Of a stretch of 64,000 nucleotides of DNA, positions 44,180 to 55,235 are shown in pieces. Position 1 is the stretch's first letter; every line of letters begins with the position of its first letter. The position numbers were made by a program, and so were the translations under genes. The notes beneath the pieces are model-generated. The model saw only the letters and a list, made by a program, of their open reading frames with translations, ran no database searches and was not told the DNA's origin. Location: assembly GCA_934047225.1 (NCBI GenBank), contig OW203998.1:13965280-14029279 (forward strand), given 5' to 3'. This DNA comes from Ypsolopha sequella (Eukaryota > Arthropoda > Insecta > Lepidoptera > Ypsolophidae).

Positions 44180-44441
44180 CAAGGTGACTTTTTGATCATC
44201 GTCCAAATTCATACTGGTGGCTTGGTAAGTGATCAGTATCATGGATCAATAACAATTTTGGTGAAATTCGTAAAATGAAATTTCGACTCCCCATAGTGAT
44301 TCACTCGAGACTGGAAGTGAATTTCTATGGGAAGCCGAAATTTCATTTTAGGAATTTCACAAAAATTGTTATTGATCCAAGATACTGATCACTTATCAAG
44401 CCTCCAGTATGAATTTGGACGATGATCAAAAAGTCACCTTG
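44180..44441. mobile_element. Foldback MITE family A, copy 2
   Basis: Same length (262 bp), ends and centre as 360-621, TATA on both flanks. Confidence 0.85.
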
Positions 44442-44511
44442 TATATTTTTTTTTACCAGAATAATATTGAAAGTTAAATGTGTATAGGTAGAAATATCAA
44501 GCGATGAACTA

Positions 44512-44660
44512 GGGCCTTATTGTCTAACTTCAATATATATCGCTATCGTGTTTAGTAGGTAACGTGATTGGCTAGAGATGACGTCACACATAATTTATAG
44601 GAAATCACGCGTATCTTTGAAAGCGATAGCGTTAGATGTTACAGTTAGACAATAAGGCCC
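44512..44660. mobile_element. Small MITE with GGGCCTTATTGTCTAAC ends
   Basis: The left end GGGCCTTATTGTCTAACTTC and right end GTTAGACAATAAGGCCC are inverted. The middle includes ATCGCTATCG and CGATAGCG arms. Style resembles PIF/Harbinger MITEs, but I see no clear 3-bp duplication. Confidence 0.7.
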
Positions 44661-44829
44661 GCAGCATCGTTTTCATAGACTGTGAAGAGAAAGCGAATTT
44701 TCTTAGTCCGGCTGAATTGAATAACCGTTACTCGTTATAGTAGTTTGCCATTATTTAACCCTCTTAATTTTCAGTATCGCCAAAATAATAATAATAATAT
44801 AGATATAATAATTAATAATAAATAAATAT

Positions 44830-45165
44830 CTTGAGTTAAAAGCACCTGTACAATAGTTTCACTTTATTTATGTTTTCTCCCAACCGGTTTCGGATTTTAC
44901 ACCATTTTCAAGGGAAGGTGTTAATTAAAATACATTTCATTGACTCCAGGCACTAGCTCTGAGCAACGTATCATCATTGTTGAGTCAATGAAATGTATTT
45001 TATTTAATTAACATCTTCCCTTGAAAATGGTGTAAAATCCGAAACCGGTTGGGAGAAAACATAAATAAAGTAGAAACTACTTACTATACAAGTGCTTTTA
45101 ATTCAAGTTGTGTTTCAAGTTTCACCAAGTGCCGACAATCGCAAGTATAAATTTTAATAAATAAA
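44830..45165. mobile_element. Palindromic Penelope-like insertion
   Basis: Inverted arms (44862-44960 and 44985-45080) each hold the motif CTTGAAAATGG, short stem, GAAACCGGTTGG (minus 44913-44880; plus 45018-45053). The right end reads CACCAAGTGCCGACAATCG as in other members. TAATAAATAAATA flanks both sides, but it is low complexity. Confidence 0.55.
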
Positions 45166-45169
45166 TAAT

Positions 45170-45465
45170 TAAATAAAACATAAAAATCGCAGTTCAGATC
45201 GTGGCTCAGATCTATTTTACAGATTAAAGTAAGTATTTATTATGTTTAAAGTTGCTTCACTTTAGTTTATAAGTAGGTCAAGCCTTAATCTAGGAAAGCT
45301 GTCTGCTGTTTTTAAATAAATCTTTAGAATACCCGTTTAACAACCTAAATTACCACTTTTTGTACAAGACTTTTAAAATTTTACGGTGAAGCAGTTTTAC
45401 CTTCTAAAAATATACTTGAAGTAAGTAAGTTAGGAAAAGAAAAAAGCTCATTTCCATGCAGTTAA
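45170..45465. other. Unassigned sequence
   Basis: Nothing recognised. Confidence 0.35.
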
Positions 45466-45469
45466 TATT

Positions 45470-45730
45470 TCCGAAAACGCCAGTGTACATCTCCCACCTG
45501 CACTACAGGCGGATGACATTCAGGAGTACGTGCGCCAAAAGACGGGGTACTCGCAAAAAGTGCAGTTGCTGGAGTCGCACCGCAACTTCAACTGGTGCGA
45601 ATACCGGACTGTTTTCTGCACCTCGTTATGGAGGAAAGCTTTTGGCCGCAGGGCGAGGTGTTCCGCTGCTTCCACGGACAAGTGCCACCACCGGACAGCA
45701 CAAAGACATTGCAAAAGCAAAGTGATACTA
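45470..45730 (+). pseudogene. Fragment of a non-LTR retrotransposon ORF1-like protein
   Basis: GC-rich relative to its flanks. One frame reads ADDIQEYVRQKTGYSQKVQ and HRNFNWCEYRTVF. A shifted frame continues FWPQGEVFRCFHGQVPPPD. Together these match the conserved C-terminal region of gag-like ORF1 proteins in insect non-LTR elements (DIQ.YV...G, then a FWP-G--V--F phrase). The frameshift lies near 45610-45635. No ORF2 follows. It could instead be a decayed host exon, but no splice signals are obvious. Confidence 0.5.
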
Positions 45731-45830
45731 ACGTAGTAGGTATTTATCTATGGGTGATAGATGTCTGAAAATAAATTATTTGATCTTCTGAGAGAGATAC
45801 TCTATTCATCATCTTCCACGTCAACCTAAA

Positions 45831-46325
45831 GGGTAGGTTTGTTTTGCCAACCAATGTATGGAGGGGTCGCCGTTTGGTATCGGATGAATTCACTTAGCAC
45901 ATATGTATACTGGGTCAATCTAAGCAGATTTAGCCCGGTAGCCGTCCACCCCCCCCATTGTGGGTGGGGGTGGTATGCACTCAAAGTCTTACGTCTCCGC
46001 GCTTCAGACAAAAATTCATATCGTCTTCAATTTACCTACTATCTCAAGTGTGGTATCATTTTCGGCTAAACATAAAATGAGGAATTCATTTTTAAAACAT
46101 TTTGTGTACAGTTTCGTACAAAAATCATAAAATATTGACGAAAGTATGTATGAATTTTTGTTTGAAGCGCGGCGACGTAAGACTTTGAGTGCATATCCCC
46201 CCCACCCACAATGGGGGGGTGGACGGCTACCGGGCTAAATCTGCTTAGATTGACCCTTTATACATATGTGCTAAGTGAATTCATCCGATACCAAACGGCG
46301 ACCCCCAAGGCAAGACAAACCTAGC
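45831..46325. mobile_element. Foldback element with about 185-bp TIRs
   Basis: The left half (GGTCGCCGTTTGGTATCGG, TTCACTTAGCACATATGTAT, GGCTACCGGG-type, CACCCCCCCATTGTGGGTGG) is inverted in the right half with high similarity. The central 120 bp is non-palindromic. Confidence 0.85.
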
Positions 46326-46329
46326 TAAG

Positions 46330-47460
46330 GGATGTCCCCCGCCAATAGAGACGTACTTTGACGTTTTTGACTTTGACTTTGACACAGTGGTGACTCTGCC
46401 ACTAGGGATGTAACAAACGAGGTCACGAGCCCGAAATAAGCTAAGAGGTACGACGTATTATCATACCTGGTATCAAATGGGTCCTCGCTGGGGAGAATGC
46501 ACTGGAGTGCCCGAGGGCACGGAGAGAGGGGGGGTCAGCTAGTTGTGGATCTGGGCCTGTGGTGTCAACTGTCGTTTATGTAAGAATTGTCACTTTGAGG
46601 GTTAAAATTAGAAAAACTACCCTCAGGGAACATATGACCAAAGAAAGACTATCTTCGCTTTTTCTTTCGCATCATTGTCATGTCAGCAATATTTTTTTAA
46701 AATCCTATCACCTTTTTAAGCTCAATAGCGCTGCATTTCTCTATGCGTTGGACAAATTCCTGCCTTCTGCACAATAAAGCGATACACCCAAAGCCTGCAA
46801 GGATGAAGAGCGGTAAATAATGGAGTGTTAAGAGGAGCGCGGAAGACGCGATAGAAATACACATACAGTTCGGGCCGATACAGAAGGCGTGAAGTATGCG
46901 TGATGCCTAGTTTACACAGGTAACAATTTATTGTTATCTTTTCTGAATAATTAAAACTTTAAACGCATAGCTACAATTCTACGAAACTATAATTATAATT
47001 TTTTTTTCTCTCAATACTCCATAAGTATTAGATTTTAAGTTAGTGCCTAAAATGCTTATTTAAGGAACAAAATTTGTAAGAGCGTATCGCCAACAAACTG
47101 TTTAGCAGTTTGGCGAATATTGTATACTGAAATTTGTGTAAAATATAATAATAAAAATAAAAAAATCATTCATATTGTCAGTTTATTATCATATTTAAAA
47201 TATAATATGTTAATAAAATATTTTTTTCAATGTAAGTGCTCGGTCCACTTTTTATGCATCAAAATTTTACAGCTTTTTTTTTTACGAGATTATAATTTTA
47301 TTAGTCACATTGTGCATTAAATTTCAAGCTGTTGATTTAAAAACCTAACTTATACTGAATTATTGCCGTGAATTGCCATAGACCAATATCTTTTCCACAT
47401 TAAACTTCTTAACAAGAAAAACAAAGTTAAGTTGTGCACTTTGTACCGAGCGACTGATGT
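46330..47460. other. Mostly unassigned; small repeat H fragment
   Basis: 47236-47268 (GTCCACTTTTTATGCATCAA) is a piece of repeat H, inverted. The rest has short frames only. Confidence 0.35.
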
Positions 47461-47467
47461 TTAATAA

Positions 47468-47861
47468 TAGTTTATGCTACAAGGGCGCAAAGGAATAAAT
47501 TACGAGGACGATTTAAAACACGAGCGTAGCGAGTGTTTTAAACGTAACCGAGTAATTTATTGCTCTTACGCCCGTGTATCATACTACGTTTTTTAATGCA
47601 TAGTGTGAGGAAATAAAACAATTATAATTTTGTGAACTTTAAATTGTAATTGGCTCAAAAGGACTGTATCCAAAGCCGTTAAACAGTGGAAAAAAAAGTA
47701 TGACATTTATGGTACACAGGAAAGGCTGCAGGTTAGCCAACCATTGTAAATAAATTAAAAAAATAATAATAATAATAATAAAGCCCTAGGGCAAAATAAT
47801 CGACTTTCTGTTCGGTTTTGATGCATAAAAAGTGGGCCTTTACGAGCACATGCATTGAAAA
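47468..47861 (+). repeat. Repeat H, copy 2
   Basis: Nearly identical to 35373-35751 apart from an (AAT)n expansion at 47765-47780. Confidence 0.85.
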
Positions 47862-48021
47862 AACCTTAATGTAAACTTTGCGCATTCTTGGACGAGGGAG
47901 GGGGCTTTGCGTGGGGGGCGTAATATTACAGCTAACTTCACAAGCGCATTCTGTTCTAGCCTGAACTGTACGGACATCTTCCCCGTCTCCATCGCCCGCA
48001 GATCATGGGCGTAACACTTAC

Positions 48022-48291
48022 TTGCCAGCTATAGCGAAAGACCGCAGTGGATTCCCTGCACATACCTGGGTCGTGGTGAGCTGCCGGCGAGGGTGCGGAG
48101 AAGGCACTGGAGCATCCTGCTGCACGCCGCGCCAACCCGCCCAGCTCCGGTACTGTCACAGAGTAAATTGAGGCTTTAGATTGTTTTAAAGATAGACTGC
48201 TTTCTTTAGAAGTTGGACTTTTTGGCGGAATTGGCTTCATGGAAGAGCACAAATTATATTTGAAATTTGTTCTTTCAGTTCCCACTTATGA
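48022..48291 (-). CDS. Candidate coding exon of an unrecognised host gene
   Basis: On the minus strand a strong acceptor (TCGTATTTTCAG) ends at 48292, so the exon would begin at 48291 with about 50 bases of leader. An ATG at 48240 opens a frame that reads MKPIPPKSPTSKESSLSL, then VTVPELGGLARRAAGCSS and CRESTAVFRYSWQ. It then meets a strong donor, GTAAGTG, at 48021 (phase 0, 73 codons). A second possible donor, CAG/GTATGTG, lies at 48065. The segment is GC-rich and has no repeat partner in the window. An in-frame TAA just after the acceptor implies the part before the ATG is untranslated. I do not recognise the protein, and no next exon was identified. Confidence 0.4.
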
Positions 48292-48299
48292 CTGAAAAT

Positions 48300-48655
48300 A
48301 CGACTTTGCGGGGATATTAAACTGTGATGTCCAAAAATATTTCTGGTTTATGATGACGGGGAAAAACTTGCCGACGGGAAAGTTAAAGTGTTTTGTAAGG
48401 TTTGTTTGTTCTTCAGTAGAAACGGTTACGAAAACATTTTTTCCTTTCGTTTTAGAACTTATTTTCAGAAACCCTACAAATGCCAGACGTTTACTTGCTA
48501 AATATAGGGACACATTTAAACTTACTTTAAAAATAATGGAAAACACAATAAAAAAGTGTAAAACACAACAAAAAAATAAAACAATTAATAATAAATATTA
48601 CGCTCTTCAAAAATAATACAAAATTAATGTTTCGCACTATAACGTTTTCTGGGTT
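48300..48655. other. Unassigned sequence, possible upstream intron
   Basis: Overlapping frames on both strands (48350-48616 plus, 48546-48286 minus) lack any recognisable motif. Confidence 0.35.
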
Positions 48656-48660
48656 GTCAT

Positions 48661-49450
48661 AAAAAAACCGGTCAAGTGCGAGTCAGACTCGCGTGCCTAG
48701 GGTTCCGTATCATGGATGAAAAATTTAATTATGTATTTTTTTTTCGTAGTTTTCTCAACCGCTATATTTTTCTTGTAATCTTTACATAAACACATATTAC
48801 CAGGATTTTTTTTTCATATTGTTTGGTCCACCAGTTTTGGAAATAAGGGCCCCCCCTTACATATATTTTTTACGGTTTTTCGACGATTTCTCGAAATAAA
48901 TGCAATTAAATATAGCCAACTATATATTTTTACAATCAGCTCTTTATCACCTACAATTTGATATCCACATTGTATTTTTATAAAACATGATTTTATTTAT
49001 TTTACTTTTTTCATATTTCTCATTCGTGTTCAACTTTTTTTAAATCGCTATATTTTTCCTGTAATTGGCCAGTTATGACCTAAAATTGTTTTTTTTTTCA
49101 TATTTTTCGGTCAACCAGTTTCGGAGAGGGACATAAATTTTTTTGTGGTTTTTCAATTATTTCTCAAAACCAGTGCACAGTGCAAGTAAACATTTTTTTG
49201 AATAATATTTTTTATTTTCCTCCCTTTTGTTTTGGAAATATTTTGAACGATTACAAATTATTCAAACTTTTTTTAAACCGTGTTAGTAGGCCATATTAAT
49301 GTTATTTTTGTGCCAAATTTCAAGTCTTTATCTTTAACGGTGCTATTAGCCCCGTGCTATAGCAATGAGGCTGTGACATGGACGGCCGGACGGACGGACA
49401 ACGGAGTCTCATTGGTTGGTACCTTTAGGATACTACGGAACCCTAAAAAA
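48661..49450 (+). repeat. Repeat C, long copy (about 790 bp)
   Basis: Starts ACCGGTCAAGTGCGAGTCAG and ends GATACTACGGAACCCTAAAAA. Two internal segments both contain TTTTTTCATATT followed by TTGGTCCACCAG or CGGTCAACCAG and TTTCGGA/TTTTGGA, so the interior looks partly duplicated. Confidence 0.8.
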
Positions 49451-49559
49451 TCAAGAAGGTTATGTATGGCTTTCTTCTGCGCTGGTTTTCTATGAAAAGC
49501 TTATTACTAAGTGGAAACCAAACCATTATTTTCAAGTTCATTTACACCGAAAGTATTAA

Positions 49560-50010
49560 TATTATAGTGCAAAGAATTCCCATAGCTTAATTTCTAAAAG
49601 TTTTTTTTTTTAGATAATATACGCTATTTTAGGACATAGTTTTCATTATTTTGGTATATAAATTAACCATAATTTTCTCATGATTTTTTAAAGTATTGTC
49701 CGATATGACGTCCCTTGAGAATTTTAGATATTATACTGATCGTGATGGATTATAAAAAAGTTGTCTGTCTCTGTCTATCTACGCATCTGTCATCCATCAG
49801 CCAAATAAGTCGGAAGCAAATTATTATAAATTCATCTTGACAGCAAAGGACACATTTCTAAACAGCCATTTCTCAAGTGACGTCACACGAAGGCAAATGG
49901 AAGTTGCAGCTTTTTCGTAAAAATATTCATCTCCATGAGGTTTTTTTACCACAAGTTCGAAAATACTGCTTATTTTAACAAAGGTTTTCGAATTAACACA
50001 ACTTTTCGAA
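49560..50010 (+). repeat. Dispersed repeat B, copy 2
   Basis: Inverted relative to 7205-7650, see that entry. Confidence 0.7.
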
Positions 50011-50089
50011 TTAGTAAATTTTCTTATGTCACACAGAGACAATTTTAGTTTCATCGTTAAATTTTGCTATATCGCATGTGTCGCAACTC

Positions 50090-50280
50090 GCGGCCCCTGA
50101 CGGAAGATCAGCGTCACAGTTCTGCTGTGGCATTTTGCTGAGGCAGAGACTTTTTTGTTGGCTGCATCTTATAAACTACCTCAGGCTGTATACATAATAG
50201 TTTATTGTTTAGAGTATTTGTTTTTTTTGTAATGGTGTAGCTATCAAAATAAACGCCTTTTCTTCTTCTTCTTCTTCTAA
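50090..50280 (+). repeat. Retroelement 3' end with (TTC)n tail
   Basis: ATCAAAATAAACGCC is followed by six TTC units ending at 50278. The upstream 180 bp is GC-richer. It fits the 3' end of a SINE or LINE of unknown class. Confidence 0.45.
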
Positions 50281-50430
50281 ACATAATTTAATCTAAGCGA
50301 ATTAATATTAAACTTAAGCCTCTTAAAGTGGGATCCATTATTTTTATAGTTAATTTATGTATAGGTAAATCCCCTAAATATACTGTGAACGCAGTGTAAA
50401 TATTAATATTAACTTAGTGGTAGCTATTAC

Positions 50431-50526
50431 GTACTATCGAAGAAATTGCCGCAGACCCACTTTTCGCTCTTACCACCATTGCAATACGGGCGAAAAGTGG
50501 GTCCGCGGATTTTTCCTCGATAGTAC
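50431..50526. repeat. 37-bp palindrome, MITE-like
   Basis: GTACTATCGAAGAAATTGCC and GCAGACCCACTTTTCGC are inverted at the right as GCGAAAAGTGGGTCCGC and TTTTTCCTCGATAGTAC. Confidence 0.7.
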
Positions 50527-50664
50527 ATTAGTGATGGTGGTCTATCGTGCGGTTTGTTGTACACTGTGAAGCTTTCTGATTTCCAAGCGATTGCGGTAAC
50601 CGCAAACGTTTTGTTTAATTCCAAACAATCGGGTTTGGGTACTATGAATCGTATATAAATAATA

Positions 50665-50760
50665 TCGTCACGACATGAATCCCCGAGGGGTATCAGAGAT
50701 GTTTCCGAGTGTGTACTGTGAAATGCGAGTACACACTACACCAGTGTACACCGCGTTTCA
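50665..50760 (+). repeat. Dispersed repeat J, copy 1
   Basis: CACGACATGAATCCCCGAGG and GGTGTTTC-like phrases match 60252-60340. Confidence 0.5.
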
Positions 50761-50764
50761 CCGA

Positions 50765-51200
50765 CGATTATTACGACCCAACGCGATGAGTGGTTAGCGC
50801 TATCGCCGTTCTTCGGGCACAAATACACGATTTTCAGGGAATGCAGGTTTCCTCGAGATGTTTTCCTTCACCGTTTTCTTCGGGCACAAATACACGATTT
50901 TCAGGGAATGCAGGTTTCCTCGAGATGTTTTCCTTCACCGTTTAGTAGTGGTAAGTATTAGATAATACAAATACTACGCACATAAATTCCGAAAATCTCA
51001 TCGGTGCATGCCTGACCAGCTAGCCTAACATGGCCAGCGTTTAACACCTATTATTAACACCTTTTGACACAACAAAACACCATATTCCATGTGTTTAATG
51101 TCAAATTGAGCTGTCAAAAGGTGTTTAGAGGGTGTTAAAAACCGACCATGTTAGGCTAGCAGGGATCAAACCTTAGTCTCAATATTGAAAGGCGAGCGTT
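50765..51200 (+). repeat. tRNA-headed SINE with internal duplication and nested MITE
   Basis: The head GATGAGTGGTTAGCGCTATC has a tRNA A box. The body TGCAGGTTTCCTCGAGATGT then TTTCCTTCACCG is common to lepidopteran SINEs. A 67-bp segment is duplicated in tandem (50809-50875 and 50876-50942). At 51019-51160 a small palindromic element interrupts the body: GCTAGCCTAACATGG ... CCATGTTAGGCTAGC. Confidence 0.7.
51019..51160. mobile_element. Palindromic MITE nested in the SINE
   Basis: TIR GCTAGCCTAACATGG with inner arms ACACCTTTTGACA/TGTCAAAAGGTGT. It separates GGTGCATGCCTG from GGATCAAACC, which are contiguous in typical SINEs of this type. Confidence 0.75.
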
Positions 51201-51224
51201 CTATGGTATGTTATGAATCAATTG

Positions 51225-51430
51225 ATGTTATTTCTTGATGGAACAATTTCACAATATTCATTTTGAAAGAAAAAATACTTGAAACATTTTTAATGATGCT
51301 AAAGCTCACGTGAGCTGACATGTCTGAATTATTTTGTTTAGAAAATGAAATGGCTTCCTTATTAAGACGATACTAATGTCCTAGAAAATGTCGAAATTGT
51401 ATCGGTAAACAATATAGGCATGAATCAACA
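51225..51430 (+). mobile_element. Penelope-like terminal fragment
   Basis: TTCTTGATGGAAC, CTCACGTGAGCTGACATG and the degenerate motif CCTAGAAAATGTCGA...TCGGTAAAC (51379-51419) recall the copy at 61745-61930. Confidence 0.45.
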
Positions 51431-51619
51431 GCTACAATAATTAATTTAAAAAATTTCTTCATTTAATAAATCAAATGAATTTCAAAGATATCTTAATCAA
51501 AGATTTGTCCTTATTGTTGAACGAGCGAGCGAAGTTCTCAGAGTCTACTTGAACAGTCCGGCGTTTGTATGTATGTAAGAATGTTTGTCCGAGTTGATCA
51601 GAAAGTCATAAAATTTACG

Positions 51620-52015
51620 TATGAAATTGCCGCTTTCTATAGAGAATTTCAAGGATACTCAGTTTACATTACTAACATTTTTTCGTTTTTTTTTTTTTTA
51701 GATAGATTTAAGACAAATACAAATTATGTAATTTATTTTGTGTATGAATGAGACAACATTAAGCTAACAACAACATTAATTTAATTTTTGAAAAGTGTCA
51801 GCTGTAAAAAATTATTACGAATCTTATCATAGAAATGGATGGAATTTAGGACGAACTGCTTTTGAAGATTTAATTTTTATAATCAAGCTGAAAATAAAAA
51901 CAAAATTTAATACGTAGATGTAAAACCTTGAAATCAACTTTCAAACAAAAAACAAATAATTGAAATAGCTATGGAATTACAGGAATTTTGAACTCATGAA
52001 TCTGTAAGAAAATTT
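51620..52015 (-). repeat. Dispersed repeat I, copy 2
   Basis: Inverted copy of 40321-40700. A poly-T run at 51688-51700 corresponds to the poly-A near 40615. Confidence 0.7.
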
Positions 52016-52019
52016 CGGC

Positions 52020-53315
52020 ATTTTCATAATACCTATTATTATGATATCTATGGGTTGTAAGAGGTACAAAGCGAGTTCACAGTTCGGGGCGAACTATAGC
52101 CGGGCGGCTAGTGTTGGGAAATTTATTTTAGATTTATTCCGCAGAAACAAACAAATCCAGACAAACAAAAACAGACAGAGCATTCGCTGAAGGATTGGTT
52201 TTGGGAACGAACATATACCGTGGTGGCTTCCGCATGTAGATACATAAAGCTAATCTAAAAAAATTGTAAAAGTTACACCATTGTGTTAATTTTATAAGTT
52301 CATATTTTATCTTAAGCTCTACTGTCATGTGTATTATTTTAGAAGTTACCATTATTTTCTTTTATTTGGTTTTAAATATTAATTTGCGAAGGATGTATAC
52401 ATTTATAAGGAACGTACATCAGAACTGTACCTATAATCTCATCTACCATCCATTTTTTTTGTATCTTCTGCAAATGTATCTTAATAAATATATAAACTAA
52501 CATCAGATGCTTTCTAATACGTCCATATGTGAACCCACTTTATTTATCTACACTACCACAATTGTATACTCCACGCCACCATACCTATATATATAGGTAG
52601 GCTAACAGATGTGTAATTACTGAAATAGGATTTCATGAAACCCGCGACTATTAAATGATCTCCACCCAGAGTCCAAATTGAAAACAGGCGCGCGAGTAAT
52701 TCTCAGGGGTCTGTAATTTTAAACTTATTATGTCGGGAGCTCTGGATGGAATAATTTAACACCAGCCTTCTATAAATCGTACAGCCTTCTCAGATCGGCT
52801 TGGGCGATCGGATCAAGTTTAACCCTCCGAGTTCTCATCATCGCTAATACAATAGATTACAGTCCAAATCGTGGCTCGAATCGTTAACTCTTAAATAGTC
52901 TTGTATTGTGATACAAACATTTTTAGGTAACGAGCAAATGTATATATAAATATAATAAACTCATAAAGGGATTTAGTTCGTGCAAGGGAATAAAATCATG
53001 TACATTCTTTATTAGCCTCTTAACCCATTATAAATAAATCAAGACGTTAAATTTAAAATACAAAACATTTATTATGCAAGATTTTTCATTTCGGGTGTTT
53101 TTAACGCAGCTTTTCGTCTTCCACTTACCACACGAATTTCCCCACACCATAAGGTATTTTTAAAACCCTTTTTATTCTTAACTCAATTCAAAAACACGCT
53201 CTTAACTTCGGTTTATTTCTGACGATTTTCAGCACTTTTTAGGCCTCCACTAATCTGTCAGTCATTCTCTACCTACATTTATTTACATTTCAGCACAATC
53301 GGCCTATCCTTATTT
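52020..53315. other. Unassigned sequence
   Basis: Short frames only. No repeat partner or motif recognised. Confidence 0.35.
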
Positions 53316-53316
53316 C

Positions 53317-53944
53317 TTTTTTAGGGTTCCGTACTCGAAGGGTGCCAAACGACGCCTCCGCTGTCTGTCTGACCTTCCGTCTGTCTGTCCGTCTGTCATA
53401 CGTCTACAGTTTCAGCCGTTTAGGTAGACAGTTGAAGTTTTCACGGCAAATAATAAAATAAAATAAATTTAAACCCAAGGCGAGCCCCCTACAAAAAACC
53501 TTGAAAAGGTAGCAATTTTTAACGTTATCAGGGGGTCTAACACGCGCTGTTCATACAGTGTTTTTCCATCATACTTGCTCTCTCGCACATTAGCAAACGC
53601 GGTATGCGTGTGAGCGTAAGAAAGATAGATAAACGCTGTATCTTTGGCGCGTGCTAGGATCCCCCTCGCCGTTATCTCCGAAACAAGACCGAAAAATATG
53701 AAAAATATCACGGTAATAGGTGATTACGTAAAGATTACAGAAAAAGTATAGCGGTTAAGATATTATTAGGGTTCCGCACCCAGAGGTTACCGAATTGTTT
53801 GCCAGGCGCAACCATTTTAGCGGCTTTGTTTTTGTCGCCTAAATGTTGCTATGATATTCACCATGTTTTTAGGTTTCCATACCCGTATTGTGTGGTGCGC
53901 GACCCTTTGTGCGCGAGTCCGACTCGCACTTGGCCTGTTTTTAG
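53317..53944 (-). repeat. Repeat C, inverted copy split by a hAT element at its end
   Basis: Starts TTTTTTAGGGTTCCGTAC and ends GCGCGAGTCCGACTCGCAC, then TTGGCCTGTTTTTAG. A hAT element inserted in its last bases. Confidence 0.8.
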
Positions 53945-54981
53945 TAGAGATGAAACGGATAGTGATTTGGCCGGATACCGGATAACGGATATCCGGCGAA
54001 GCATTAGGCCGGATAGCCGGATATCCGGCGGCCGAATATCCGGCTCAAGATAAACGTTTCGCACTAATTGAGCAAGTCTAAATATTACGCACCAAGGTGC
54101 GTGCGGGTGCAAGTGGGCGAGATTATTTGTGCATTTTCTAAATGAAGGTCATTTCTAAATGATCGTACAATCATACAAATGCTGGTTTGCAAACGCGAAA
54201 CATTTTCCGATCCTAACGGAATTCGTAAATATGTCTTTTGTCTCCTTGCAGCGGTGCAGTGGGGTGCATAGAACTTTTTTCCGGAAAAGCAATCAGAAGG
54301 TCAAGTTTGACAATAAAAAAATATGAAAAAATTTAAATAACACTTTTAATAATTTTTTTCATATTTTTTAATTGTCAAACTTGACCTTCTGATTGCTTTT
54401 CCGAAAAAAAGTTCTATCCACGCCACTGCAGCGGTGTATACTGGATATATAAATGGACAGGTATCTTTAAATGAAACCGCGTAATATAATGTTCATACTG
54501 AACAAATTTCCCAAAGTAACATATTGAAAAAAAAAATTAACCTGCCAGCCCCAGTGCCCTTTCAAAATTTACAGTAGGTTTTCAAAATGAGGAAGGAAAC
54601 ATTAAAATATTTTTTCATTTCCACAAGTATGTTTCTTTGGAAAAGTTATTTAGTATGATACTTAGACCATGTGTTTTTATGAAACGATACCTGTTGAGTT
54701 ACATTCGGTATTTTGTGAGATCAAAAGAAGCTGGTGTAATGTATGAGGAAAAGCATAAACGTTTATTCCCAACAATTGATGGGATGTCAATTCAATTCAA
54801 TTCTTATTCACTTTATGTATTAGAATCTAGATTATTCAATCATTGATACAACCAATCTATTTTGTGATTTAAACGACTTTTTATATGCTGAGTTATGCGG
54901 TATCCGGCCGGATATTGATACCAAAAATATGGCCGGATAGGCCGGATACCGGATAGTAACCGGATATCCGTTTCATCTCTA
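53945..54981. mobile_element. Non-autonomous hAT-like element, TAGAGATG ends, 8-bp TSD
   Basis: A 1,037-bp element with inverted ends TAGAGATGAAACGGAT and ATCCGTTTCATCTCTA and exact flanking octamers GTTTTTAG (53937-53944 and 54982-54989). Both subterminal regions repeat CCGGATA/TATCCGG many times, probable transposase-binding clusters. The interior has no transposase; a 69-codon frame at 54637 shows no motif. A smaller hAT element is nested at 54257. Confidence 0.92.
54257..54428. mobile_element. Palindromic hAT-like element, family K, copy 3, nested
   Basis: The 172-bp palindrome has ends CAGTGGGGTGCATAGAAC and GTTCTATCCACGCCACTG and exact flanking octamers CAGCGGTG (54249-54256 and 54429-54436). 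It inserted after the surrounding hAT element. Confidence 0.92.
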
Positions 54982-55235
54982 GTTTTTAGTGCCGAGGACC
55001 GAACATAAAAGCCGATACAGAAATGCCGATTCCTCAACACGAAGCTGAGCAAGCACTACTGAGATAAGTGTCCGCTATTTAATATCGCAGCCGATGCCGA
55101 TGGAGGTGCCCACTTGGAACGCTGCCATTTCTGGACCAGACGGAGTGGACGGAGTAATACGTAATGTTGTAAGTTCATGGGAGAAAATAAAGCGTTCACA
55201 TTTTGAGACTAGTCATTAGTAACCTTAGAGCATGT

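Noticed and set aside
43942..44187. An 81-codon frame rich in arginine and cysteine
   Set aside because: It crosses snapback repeat F and runs into MITE A; copy 1 of repeat F does not keep the frame.
48350..48616. An 88-codon plus-strand frame beginning MMTGKNLPTGKLKC
   Set aside because: No family resemblance or splice support, and a comparable minus-strand frame overlaps it.
50809..50942. Short direct repeats considered as a CRISPR-like array
   Set aside because: Only two units without spacers, inside a eukaryotic SINE.
54637..54846. A 69-codon frame inside the 1-kb hAT element, considered as a transposase relic
   Set aside because: No hAT transposase motif (no RW or dimerisation phrase) and too short.
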